Shown here piece after piece: positions 50,411 through 57,210 of a stretch of DNA of 64,000 bases. Made by a program: the position numbers and the translations under genes. Within the stretch, counting starts at the first letter, position 1. Every line of letters starts with the position of its first letter. Source of the DNA: CAWCPR01 sp963797475 (GTDB lineage: Bacteria > Chloroflexota > Anaerolineae > Anaerolineales > UBA4823). The stretch is taken from contig CAWCPR010000001.1 in NCBI GenBank assembly GCA_963797475.1, forward strand, positions 2,294,001-2,358,000. The letters are read 5' to 3'. A model generated the notes under the pieces. That model was not told where the DNA came from. It searched no databases and saw only the letters and a list, made by a program, of their open reading frames with translations.

Positions 50411-51736
50411 CTAAAACATACGGCTCACCGATCCATAAATGCTTTGCCACGACTGCTGCATGTAAGTCAGGCTGAGCAACTGCGCTTGCAATTCAGAGTA
50501 TTGGTCGTACAAAGACTGCTCGCGGTCGTTCAAACGACTGTCGAGATCTTTCATTGAATAGTCGAGATCGCTGACCTGGTTTTTCAAGGATTTCATTGCG
50601 CTGTCCAGGTAGCCTGTCTGGCTTGAAGAGCCGGTGAAGCGCCCCAACAAAGTGTTCATGGACCCCATGGCGGTATCCAAAAGCTCAGAAACCCCGCTGA
50701 GGTCGTTTTCCAGCGCGTCTGCCAGTTTGTCGGCGTCGCTGACGGTAACCGTCAGGTCGTCGCCGATGGATAAGCCGATATCTCGCAGGCTCTTGAATGA
50801 ACCGGTGGTCGCGTAGCTGTCCATAAAGCGGGCCAGCAAATCGCCGCGCAGCTCGCCGAAGATGTAATCGTTGGCCAGGTCGCCGCGAGTGTAATTTCCG
50901 GTATCGTCCTTGGTAATGGCAGAATTATCCGAGATATATTTCACCGTATCGTTGAAACTCTTGACGAAAGCGTCTATGGTGCTGCGAGCCGAGGATACAT
51001 CCTCATTGACGGTCAGCCTGGCGCTTTTGCCCTCGGCGTCTGCTGCCAGGTTGAGAGTCACCCCGTTAATCACATCCGTCAGGCTGGTATTCCCCTGGCG
51101 GGTAAAGGCGATGTTGTTGACGGTGAAAGAAGCATTATCGGCGCTTTGCAAGGTGGAAAAAACACCCAGGTCCAGCCCGTCTGCGGTGGAATAGATCATG
51201 GTGTGATTGGTGCCCGTATTGGCGGCGGACAGCACCAACTGGGTGCCCACCACAGTGGCGGTCAGGTTGTGGCCAGAGGGCTGAAGGGCTTTGTTGATCT
51301 TGTTAGCAATTTTGACCAGCGTGTCCGTGCCTACGACATCGACGGCGACCCCGGCGGCGGTGTAAGAAAGGCTGGTTGTCCCGGCTTCCGGCGCTGCGCC
51401 GAAAGTGATGGTCAGCCCGCACTTTGTGTCATAGGTATCGCCAGCAGGGATATCCTGCCAACTACTCGTCAGGCTGTTGTCGGTCTTATTGCGGTCGGCA
51501 ATGGCGACTGCGTTCCCATCCTGGTCCTTCAACCGGAACTGGAGCTTGCCATCCTTGTCGCGGACTTCAACCGTGTACGCCCCCGTACCCAGTTCCGCAA
51601 CCCCTGCGCTGGCGGCAGCTACCCCCAACGCCGAGACGGATGCAGTCGGCGCATTCAGGCTGAAATCGGCGGTTCCGCTGCCGCCCAACCAAAGCTTACC
51701 CGATTTGCCCAAGGCCTGGTCAAAACTGCTCTGGGC
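50411..51736 (-). CDS. fliD: Filament cap protein FliD, C-terminal part after a frameshift
   Basis: The bulk of FliD is in this frame: variable domains D2-D3 (about 51700-51000), the FliD_C core (ANDYIFGELRGDLLARFMDSYATTGSFKSLRDIGLSI) and the terminal coiled coil (MKDLDSRLNDREQSLYDQYSELQAQLLSLTYMQQSWQSIYGS). It has no start codon of its own with a ribosome site; the N-terminal portion is in another frame at 51655-52083. Adding one base near 51742 joins them as ...AQRVA-SAAQSSFDQALGKSGKLW... into about 557 residues. The cap directs flagellin polymerisation. Confidence 0.85.
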   Translation of the reverse strand, partial: AQSSFDQALGKSGKLWLGGSGTADFSLNAPTASVSALGVAAASAGVAELGTGAYTVEVRDKDGKLQFRLKDQDGNAVAIADRNKTDNSLTSSWQDIPAGDTYDTKCGLTITFGAAPEAGTTSLSYTAAGVAVDVVGTDTLVKIANKINKALQPSGHNLTATVVGTQLVLSAANTGTNHTMIYSTADGLDLGVFSTLQSADNASFTVNNIAFTRQGNTSLTDVINGVTLNLAADAEGKSARLTVNEDVSSARSTIDAFVKSFNDTVKYISDNSAITKDDTGNYTRGDLANDYIFGELRGDLLARFMDSYATTGSFKSLRDIGLSIGDDLTVTVSDADKLADALENDLSGVSELLDTAMGSMNTLLGRFTGSSSQTGYLDSAMKSLKNQVSDLDYSMKDLDSRLNDREQSLYDQYSELQAQLLSLTYMQQSWQSIYGSVSRMF

Positions 51737-52083
51737 TGCAGAGCAACCCGCTGGGCCTTGGCCAGCTTGGTGACGGCGATATCGTACTGCCCAGGGACGG
51801 CGCTGGAGCTGGTGGTCGCGGAAAAAACCGTTTTGTCTGCCGGCGCATCGGAGACGCTGGCCGACCGGCCGATTTTCAGCGAGTAGAAACCATCGCTGGA
51901 GATCAGCGCCCGAACACTGGATTGCAGATCGCTCAGGCGAGAGTCCAGGGCTGTATACGCGCTGGTCTGCTTCTGGAAGGTATCGCGCCGGTTCTGCATC
52001 TGGTAAAGCGGCTGGCGCTCGTAATACATCAAATCGTTGATGATGTTTACGAAGTAGCTATCTAAACCACTGACAGAGGCCAT
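51655..52083 (-). CDS. fliD: Filament cap protein FliD, N-terminal part before a frameshift
   Basis: From ATG 52083 with AGGAGA upstream. It carries the FliD_N domain: ASVSGLDSYFVNIINDLMYYERQPLYQMQNRRDTFQKQTSAYTALDSRLSDLQSSVRALISSDGF...YDIAVTKLAKAQRVA. After RVA the frame turns into unrelated residues and stops at 51655. The following real sequence is in a neighbouring frame, so this fragment and the one ending at 50411 are one gene. If real, the mutation would leave the cell without a functional cap and unable to build a filament properly. Confidence 0.85.
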   Translation of the reverse strand: MASVSGLDSYFVNIINDLMYYERQPLYQMQNRRDTFQKQTSAYTALDSRLSDLQSSVRALISSDGFYSLKIGRSASVSDAPADKTVFSATTSSSAVPGQYDIAVTKLAKAQRVALQPRAVLTRPWANRVSFGWAAAEPPISA

Positions 52084-52158
52084 CAAACTCTCTCCTGACT
52101 TGAATTTTTACGAAAGATACCCGCTCGTGCGGAACGCTCTGCGTTTATTAGCACTTAT

Positions 52159-52184
52159 CGGGGGGCGCCTGTGAGCGCCCCCCG
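52159..52184 (-). terminator. GC-rich terminator after flagellin 2
   Basis: CGGGGGGCGC (52159-52168) pairs perfectly with GCGCCCCCCG (52175-52184) around a six-base loop, 46 bases past the flagellin 2 stop. The T-run is poor. Partial readthrough into fliD is plausible because fliD shows no sigma-28 promoter of its own. Confidence 0.8.
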
Positions 52185-52230
52185 AAGAACTCATTCGATC
52201 AACTGTTTACCGCTCAGTTGCTGCTGCGCT

Positions 52231-53133
52231 TTAGCGGAAGAGCGAGAGCAGGAACTGCGGGGCCATATTGGCCTGGGAGAGCATGGCGGTCGCCGTTTGC
52301 TGCAGGATCAGGAACTTGCTCGCTTCGACCTGCTCTTCGGCCATATTGGCGTTCATGATCCGGTTATAAGCCGATTCGGTGTTGGTGTACTGCACCGTCA
52401 ATGCTTCCTCTTTGAAGGTCAACCGGGCGGTGAAGGAGCCAACCTGGCTGACGCCTTCTTTTACTGCGCTGAGCGCGTCCTCAATCTGACCAGCAACCGT
52501 TTCTGCATCATCTGTGTCGGTGATGGTCAGGGCGGTGTCGTCCAGGCCGAGGCCGGTTGCATCCAGGGAGCTCGTCTTGGCCTGGAAACCCTGGTTGGCT
52601 TTGATCTTCGTGCCAGCCGCGAAGGAGAAGGCGCTGGTGCCGCCGCTGGCCTCCGGGCCGGTCAGGAAGGTCTTTTTGACCGTGCTGCCCGAGCCGCTGG
52701 TGCCAGAAAGCAGGTCGGTGTTGTTCCACTGGGTCTGCTTGACGATGTCATCGATCTCATCACGGAAGGCCCGCAGTTGTGATTGGATCGCCGATCGCTC
52801 GTCGTCGCCGATGGTGTCGCCTTTGGCTTCCAGGGCTTTGTTGCGCATCTTAACCAGGATGTCCTGGATCTTTGTGAGGCCGCCTTCCATGGTGGACATC
52901 AGGTTCTTGGCGTCGCCGATGGCGGTCAGGGCGGTCTTCAGGCCCTGGCGGCGCACGTCGAAGGTGGTCGCCATGGTCATGCCGGCCGGATCGTCCGCGG
53001 CTTCGTTGATGCGCTTGCCGGTCGCCAGACGAGTTTGGTGGATCGAAAGCTGGTTGTTAATGTATTGCAGAGAATTCAGCGCATTCAGCGCTCCGATATT
53101 GCCCGCAATGCGGGTGACGTCTATTGTAGCCAT
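52231..53133 (-). CDS. fliC: Flagellin 2
   Basis: 300 residues from ATG 53133, which has GGAGG six bases upstream; a longer frame to 53220 is leader sequence. The N- and C-terminal D0/D1 helices are nearly identical to flagellin 1, with differences concentrated in the Gly/Ser-rich middle (about 145-200). It is probably the major flagellin because it has its own sigma-28 promoter, a structured leader with two likely CsrA sites, and a strong terminator. Ser/Thr in the middle region are potential glycosylation targets for the enzymes encoded just upstream. Confidence 0.96.
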   Translation of the reverse strand: MATIDVTRIAGNIGALNALNSLQYINNQLSIHQTRLATGKRINEAADDPAGMTMATTFDVRRQGLKTALTAIGDAKNLMSTMEGGLTKIQDILVKMRNKALEAKGDTIGDDERSAIQSQLRAFRDEIDDIVKQTQWNNTDLLSGTSGSGSTVKKTFLTGPEASGGTSAFSFAAGTKIKANQGFQAKTSSLDATGLGLDDTALTITDTDDAETVAGQIEDALSAVKEGVSQVGSFTARLTFKEEALTVQYTNTESAYNRIMNANMAEEQVEASKFLILQQTATAMLSQANMAPQFLLSLFR

Positions 53134-53134
53134 T

Positions 53135-53177
53135 TCAAACCTCCATGTTTGAGTGTATTCGGGGGATCCTTCCCCCG
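53135..53177 (-). promoter_or_regulatory. Flagellin 2 leader with two GGA-hexaloop hairpins (CsrA-type sites)
   Basis: On the transcript, hairpin 1 is CGGGGG-AAGGAU-CCCCCG (53177-53160) and hairpin 2 is UCAAAC-AUGGAG-GUUUGA (53152-53135). Both are six-base-pair stems with a six-base loop holding GGA. Hairpin 2 contains the Shine-Dalgarno and ends two bases before the start codon. This is the known CsrA recognition geometry, and csrA is encoded in the same cluster. Confidence 0.8.
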
Positions 53178-53337
53178 TCGTGCTGGGTTTTTGGGCCCTA
53201 AGTTTTGTATGTGCTGCCACCGTGAGCCCGTTCCGGCGGCAAATTGTATCTTACCTGATCTCTGTTCTGCTTTCTCGTTTTTCCGAAAAGGCACCTCCTG
53301 GCGAGATCCTTATTCGATTTCCTACTTTCTACTTACC

Positions 53338-53393
53338 TTATCGTCCCTCACGTAACAAACTTGAAGTCCTGAGCGTGAATTTCGCGTAAAGAA
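53338..53393 (-). promoter_or_regulatory. Sigma-28 promoter of flagellin 2 with upstream TTTAC-N6-TTCAC box
   Basis: Minus strand: TCAAGTTT (53364-53357), an 11-base spacer, GACGATAA (53345-53338). Ten bases upstream of the -35 is TTTAC-N6-TTCAC (within 53393-53374). The predicted leader is about 195 bases, long enough for the CsrA hairpins next to the start codon. Confidence 0.82.
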
Positions 53394-53411
53394 TTTCATC
53401 CCTGTAAAATC

Positions 53412-54227
53412 TCAGGGTGTGCGCGCCAGCCGGAACCCCAGCGCGGGAGAAGTGAAATTCACCAATACGCCCTCGCGGGAGGCGCAGCGCGCCAGCTTGC
53501 GGCTGTAATACCAGGAACCGCCGCGCACCACGCACACCCCTTTCGCATTCAGATCTTCCCGGCCATCTTGCGAGTCGTAAGGGTAGGGCTTTAGCAGGCA
53601 GCTTGTCCATTCCCAAACGTTGCCGGCCATATCCGCGACCCCCCAGGGGCTGTCGCCGCTCGGCGAGAAAATCCCCACCGCAGTCGTCCCGCCGAAATTG
53701 CTTTCCTGAGTGTTACAGCGCCAGGGATCAAAGGCATCTCCCCAGGGGAAAACACAATCATCCTCGCCTCGAGCAGCTCGCTCCCATTCCGCTTCCGTGG
53801 GTAAACGGTAGCGGCTGGTCCCCAGCAACCCGACCCGGTCGCTCAACCATTCGCAGTAAGCCAGCGCATCACCGCGCGAAACTTCCACCACCGGGTTTAA
53901 GGCTTCCTCCTCCAGGTAATGAAATCCCATCCAGGAGCGCGGCACGCGATGGCCTGTATCCCAAACAAATTCCTGGTAATCGGCGTTCGTGCTCGGGAAC
54001 CGAGCGATCTCGAAAGCCGCCACATCGACAGTATTCTGCGGCTGTTCCGTCTGGAACATACCGCGGGCAACCCATTCATCCGCCCACTCCTCGGATCTCA
54101 GCAAATCCTGGACCTGATCGTCGCTGGTCCCCATCAAAACGTAACCCTCAGGGACAGCCAGCATTTCAGGCTGCCTGATTTCCGGGGAATCGGAGGCTGG
54201 GACGGGCGAAGTTTTTTTTGTGTTCAT
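53412..54227 (-). CDS. Formylglycine-generating-enzyme/SUMF1-like protein
   Basis: 271 residues. SUMF1-family motifs in order: VPEGYVLMGTSD, FEIARFPSTNADYQEFV, PVVEVSRGDALAYCEWLSDR, YRLPTEAEWERAARG, GVADMAGNVWEWTSCLL, CVVRGGSWYYSRKLARCASREG and FTSPALGFRLAR. Family members oxidise Cys in sulfatases or form sulfoxides in ergothioneine-type pathways, and many act as sugar-binding or structural modules. No sulfatase is nearby. It is last in an operon with two glycosyltransferases, next to flagellin 2, so a role in surface or flagellin modification is possible but unproven. Confidence 0.88.
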   Translation of the reverse strand: MNTKKTSPVPASDSPEIRQPEMLAVPEGYVLMGTSDDQVQDLLRSEEWADEWVARGMFQTEQPQNTVDVAAFEIARFPSTNADYQEFVWDTGHRVPRSWMGFHYLEEEALNPVVEVSRGDALAYCEWLSDRVGLLGTSRYRLPTEAEWERAARGEDDCVFPWGDAFDPWRCNTQESNFGGTTAVGIFSPSGDSPWGVADMAGNVWEWTSCLLKPYPYDSQDGREDLNAKGVCVVRGGSWYYSRKLARCASREGVLVNFTSPALGFRLARTP

Positions 54228-54236
54228 CGCATCATT

Positions 54237-55340
54237 TCAATTCACCGGCTGAGGCGCCTGCTCGGTAACCTGAGCGGCGATAGTTTGGTAGGTGGCCATG
54301 ATCTTCTCGACGTTTTCATCGATGCTCTGGCTGATGCCAAAGAAATAGGGCTCGTGAGCGGCCTCAGCTTTATAATCGGCCAGGTGGTCGATCATATCCA
54401 ACAAGACGCGCTCCCAGGCGCTGGGATCGTTGCGGACAAGCCAGCCGTAGCGGCTCAGCTCGTGATAGGCCGGCCCGGAGCTGGCGATCCAGGGGATTTT
54501 CATCACCATATATTCCAGCACCTTGATCCAACTGCGCCGCTCGTCATATGGACCAAAAAGGGGCGCCAAGCCAATGTCAAATTGAGAAAGGTGCTTGGCC
54601 CATTGAGAATAGGGCACCCACGGTTGGACGATGAGCTGATTGGAAGGGATGGGCAGCCGCTCCACGATGCGCGCGTCGCTGCCGCAAACCATGACCCGCA
54701 CCTGGGGCCTGGCACTGCAGACTCGCTTTAAGGCCTTCAACACGCCGCTTTCCGTAAAACTTTGCAGGTGCGAGGTGCTGCCTCCCCAACCCAGGATAAT
54801 GCCCTCGTGGGGTTCAGGGGTGACGTTCAGGTATTTTCCCAGGTCGATGTAATTAGGCAAATAATGTACCCGCGTGTAGCCACGCCAATCGTCCGCCAGC
54901 CGCTTTGAAGGGACCGTGGCCGCGTGGACCATGCGCAAGCCCCACTTGAACTGAGTTATCGGAGCAGGCTCGATCTTAACTGGTTTCTGTCCTGGCTCGC
55001 TGGCTGGCCTCAGGCCTTTGATCCAATAATCGTGAACCGGGCTCGTCTTGGGGATCAGGTCGTAAGCATCGTCGAAATCGGCAACGACGATCTTATCGCG
55101 TGCTTTCCAGTGTTGAATGGCGGCAAGGACCGGGCCCACAAGTGTGCGCTGAACGACGATCACATCCGCTGAGGTACACAGCTCCTGCGCCCTGGTCGTG
55201 TTATAAGCGAAATCGTTCAGGCTGAGCAAGTCTGAGAAATGGCGTTTTGTGCGGTTGATCGCCCGTTCAGGAACTGCGCAGCGCCATTCGCTGCAATTCC
55301 ATTCATCCGGGCTGTCGGCATAAACATAAACGATCTTCAT
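54237..55340 (-). CDS. Glycosyltransferase, GT-B fold (group 1-like)
   Basis: 367 residues. Rossmann-like N-terminal domain (MKIVYVYADSPDEWNCSEWRCAVPERAI) and C-terminal nucleotide-sugar domain with ILGWGGSTSHLQSF, VMVCGSDARIVERLP, VPYSQWAKHLSQFDIGLAPLFGPYDERRSWIKVLEYMVMKIPWIASS, the EX7E-like GT4 region. It transfers a sugar from a nucleotide donor; the acceptor is unknown. It starts 40 bases after the TPR-glycosyltransferase gene and ends nine bases before the SUMF1-like gene. Confidence 0.85.
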   Translation of the reverse strand: MKIVYVYADSPDEWNCSEWRCAVPERAINRTKRHFSDLLSLNDFAYNTTRAQELCTSADVIVVQRTLVGPVLAAIQHWKARDKIVVADFDDAYDLIPKTSPVHDYWIKGLRPASEPGQKPVKIEPAPITQFKWGLRMVHAATVPSKRLADDWRGYTRVHYLPNYIDLGKYLNVTPEPHEGIILGWGGSTSHLQSFTESGVLKALKRVCSARPQVRVMVCGSDARIVERLPIPSNQLIVQPWVPYSQWAKHLSQFDIGLAPLFGPYDERRSWIKVLEYMVMKIPWIASSGPAYHELSRYGWLVRNDPSAWERVLLDMIDHLADYKAEAAHEPYFFGISQSIDENVEKIMATYQTIAAQVTEQAPQPVN

Positions 55341-55380
55341 TGCGATGATCCGCTCTCCGGTTCTATAATGGATTCGTCTT

Positions 55381-57024
55381 TCAAGGCAGCCTTGCGGAGC
55401 TCGTTAACCCACTGACCAGCCGGTGCCAATCCCCGGCAAGCCGGTTCATTTCTCTTTCCTCCGCCTTTTCCCTTCCAATCCGCCCTAACGCCAGGCGGGT
55501 CTTGGGTTCCTGGATGAGCTGGCGCAGGATGGCGTACCACTCATCCGGCGTGTCGGCGACCAACCCGCCCAACCCCCAATTGAGCACAGCCGGGTTGGGC
55601 GACGCCACCCAGGGGATGCGACGGATACCGGCCTCCATCAACGGCCGGTCGGAGGCCGCCTGGTTGAAACAAGTATTGCGCACGGGGCTCAAAAGGATAT
55701 CCATCTGGGCCAAAATGTACGGATAGTCTTCCAGGTTGACAGGCGGGAGAAAAATCCGGCGCGAATCCGGCAGGCCATCGAAGAGCTGGTAGGTCTGCAG
55801 GTCTCCGGCGACGACCAGGACGGTTTGCGAAAACTCTCGCAAAACGCGGAAGACGATCCTGCGAATCATCGCCACGTCTTCAAGCTGTCCAGGCTGGCTG
55901 AGAATGCCGATATTGACCGTGGACCGGTGGGGAGCCGGTTTTTCCCACAGGGGGTTATCCCGACTCCAGCCATCCGGTATAACCTGGACTGAATACCCGG
56001 CAGAGCGCAGCCGCTCGGCCAACGCTTCATTCGGCACGACAATTTGATCGGCCAGCAGCATCATAGCAGTGTGGGATTTCACATTTGCCGGGGTACCCAG
56101 GCCGTACTCCTGGTATTTAGGGTGGTTGAGCGGCATCTGCTCGTAATCCAGGTCAATATCCAAAACGATGCGAATACCCGCTGCGGCGCAGGCCGCCAGA
56201 CCCTGGACAATTTTTGGGTCGCCGTGCGGGTGGCGAGCTACCACAACATCGATGCGCTCCTGAAAATCTGGAGGAAACTGCTTGGCGACGGTCACCTCGC
56301 AACCCAAATTGGAAAGCGCTTCCCCCGGAAGTGTCTGGCGAAACTCGATTCTTTCTCTGGGTGGGGCCAGGAACAAGACACGCGGCGTTGCTTTGAGATC
56401 CAGTTCAAGGGCGCCGGCAGATGCGCCTTCGGACTGCATCGCCTGCGTGTTGATTTGCATTTGGATTTGGGTCAGCAGCTCTTGCAAAGCCTGCGCCAGG
56501 TCCGGCCTGCCATCCGCCTGTGCCTGGCGAATGTTCAGCTCAAGCAGGGCCGGCAGTAGCTCATCAATGCGCTCCAGGCGCTCGGCGACAGCCTGAGCTG
56601 GCTGCGGGCTGCGTACAATTTCTTCCAAAAGCCTGGTGGCGTCAATGACCTGATCCTCGCTGATCGGCTCGGGGCTGCGCACCAATTCTTGCAACACGCC
56701 GGCGACCTCCTGCGGATCGGTGGGTATGCGCTCAGCCGCGGCAGGGAGCTGGCCCTTACATTCCAGGTGAGCCAGTTGGATCCTGCGGGCGATCTGGAGG
56801 TCTTCAGGGTCAAGAACACGGGCTTTTTCGTAAAGTAGAAGCGCCGTATCCCCATCGCCTTCCGCCAGATAGCAGTCTCCGATGATGGTGTAGGTGTCGC
56901 CATCTTCCGGGTAATCCCTCAAAATCCCCGCGTAAAGTCGCAGCGCTTCATCCATCTGGTTCGAATCCAGAAAGGCACGGCCGCGCGCTTTTCTCTCAGT
57001 TAGGGTCTGCTGGTTAATCATCAT
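55381..57024 (-). CDS. TPR-containing glycosyltransferase, GT-B fold
   Basis: 547 residues. TPR repeats at the N-terminus (about 10-80; ARGRAFLDSNQMDEALRLYAGILRDYPEDGDTYTIIGDCYL), a helical linker (95-200), then a GT-B glycosyltransferase (RVLFLAPPRERIEFRQTLPGEAL, DVVVARHPHGDPKIVQGLAACAAAGIRIVLDIDLDYEQMP, QMDILLSPVRNTCFNQAASDRPLMEAGIRRIPWVAS). The TPR part may bind a polypeptide acceptor, as in enzymes that glycosylate flagellin or adhesins. First gene of the three-gene operon next to flagellin 2. Confidence 0.85.
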   Translation of the reverse strand: MMINQQTLTERKARGRAFLDSNQMDEALRLYAGILRDYPEDGDTYTIIGDCYLAEGDGDTALLLYEKARVLDPEDLQIARRIQLAHLECKGQLPAAAERIPTDPQEVAGVLQELVRSPEPISEDQVIDATRLLEEIVRSPQPAQAVAERLERIDELLPALLELNIRQAQADGRPDLAQALQELLTQIQMQINTQAMQSEGASAGALELDLKATPRVLFLAPPRERIEFRQTLPGEALSNLGCEVTVAKQFPPDFQERIDVVVARHPHGDPKIVQGLAACAAAGIRIVLDIDLDYEQMPLNHPKYQEYGLGTPANVKSHTAMMLLADQIVVPNEALAERLRSAGYSVQVIPDGWSRDNPLWEKPAPHRSTVNIGILSQPGQLEDVAMIRRIVFRVLREFSQTVLVVAGDLQTYQLFDGLPDSRRIFLPPVNLEDYPYILAQMDILLSPVRNTCFNQAASDRPLMEAGIRRIPWVASPNPAVLNWGLGGLVADTPDEWYAILRQLIQEPKTRLALGRIGREKAEEREMNRLAGDWHRLVSGLTSSARLP

Positions 57025-57095
57025 CCTCGGTCTTTGCGTAGGTTTACGTTCGCATATACTCTACCAGCAGGGGCCTGTTGTTACAGTAAATGCGG

Positions 57096-57115
57096 AATGA
57101 AAGTCGCGTAAAGGA
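57096..57115 (-). promoter_or_regulatory. TTTAC-N6-TTCAT box upstream of the TPR-glycosyltransferase operon
   Basis: Minus strand TTTAC (57112-57108), six bases, TTCAT. It matches the flagellin 2 box in 14 of 18 positions, with one half-site mismatch. It is about 70-90 bases upstream of the first gene of the operon. No sigma-28 promoter accompanies it. Confidence 0.4.
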
Positions 57116-57140
57116 AAGCTAAAGGTAACTTTTAAAAAAG

Positions 57141-57179
57141 CACCGGGACGGGTCATGGTAAAGGCCAGCCGTCCCGGTG
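57141..57179 (-). terminator. Terminator of the upstream glycosyltransferase operon
   Basis: CACCGGGACGG (57141-57151) pairs perfectly with CCGTCCCGGTG (57169-57179). Read on the minus strand the hairpin is followed by CTTTTTT, an intrinsic terminator for the genes at 57211-64000. Confidence 0.9.
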
Positions 57180-57210
57180 GATTATCCCTTATGGGTGGGA
57201 ATGTTTGGGG

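Noticed and set aside
52155..52162. TTATCGGG on the plus strand as a reverse sigma-28 -10 for fliD
   Set aside because: It is part of the flagellin 2 terminator stem and no -35 lies 11 bases further up.
53134..53220. N-terminal extension of flagellin 2
   Set aside because: The extension is the untranslated leader with the GGA hairpins; the canonical flagellin start is at 53133 with a good ribosome site.
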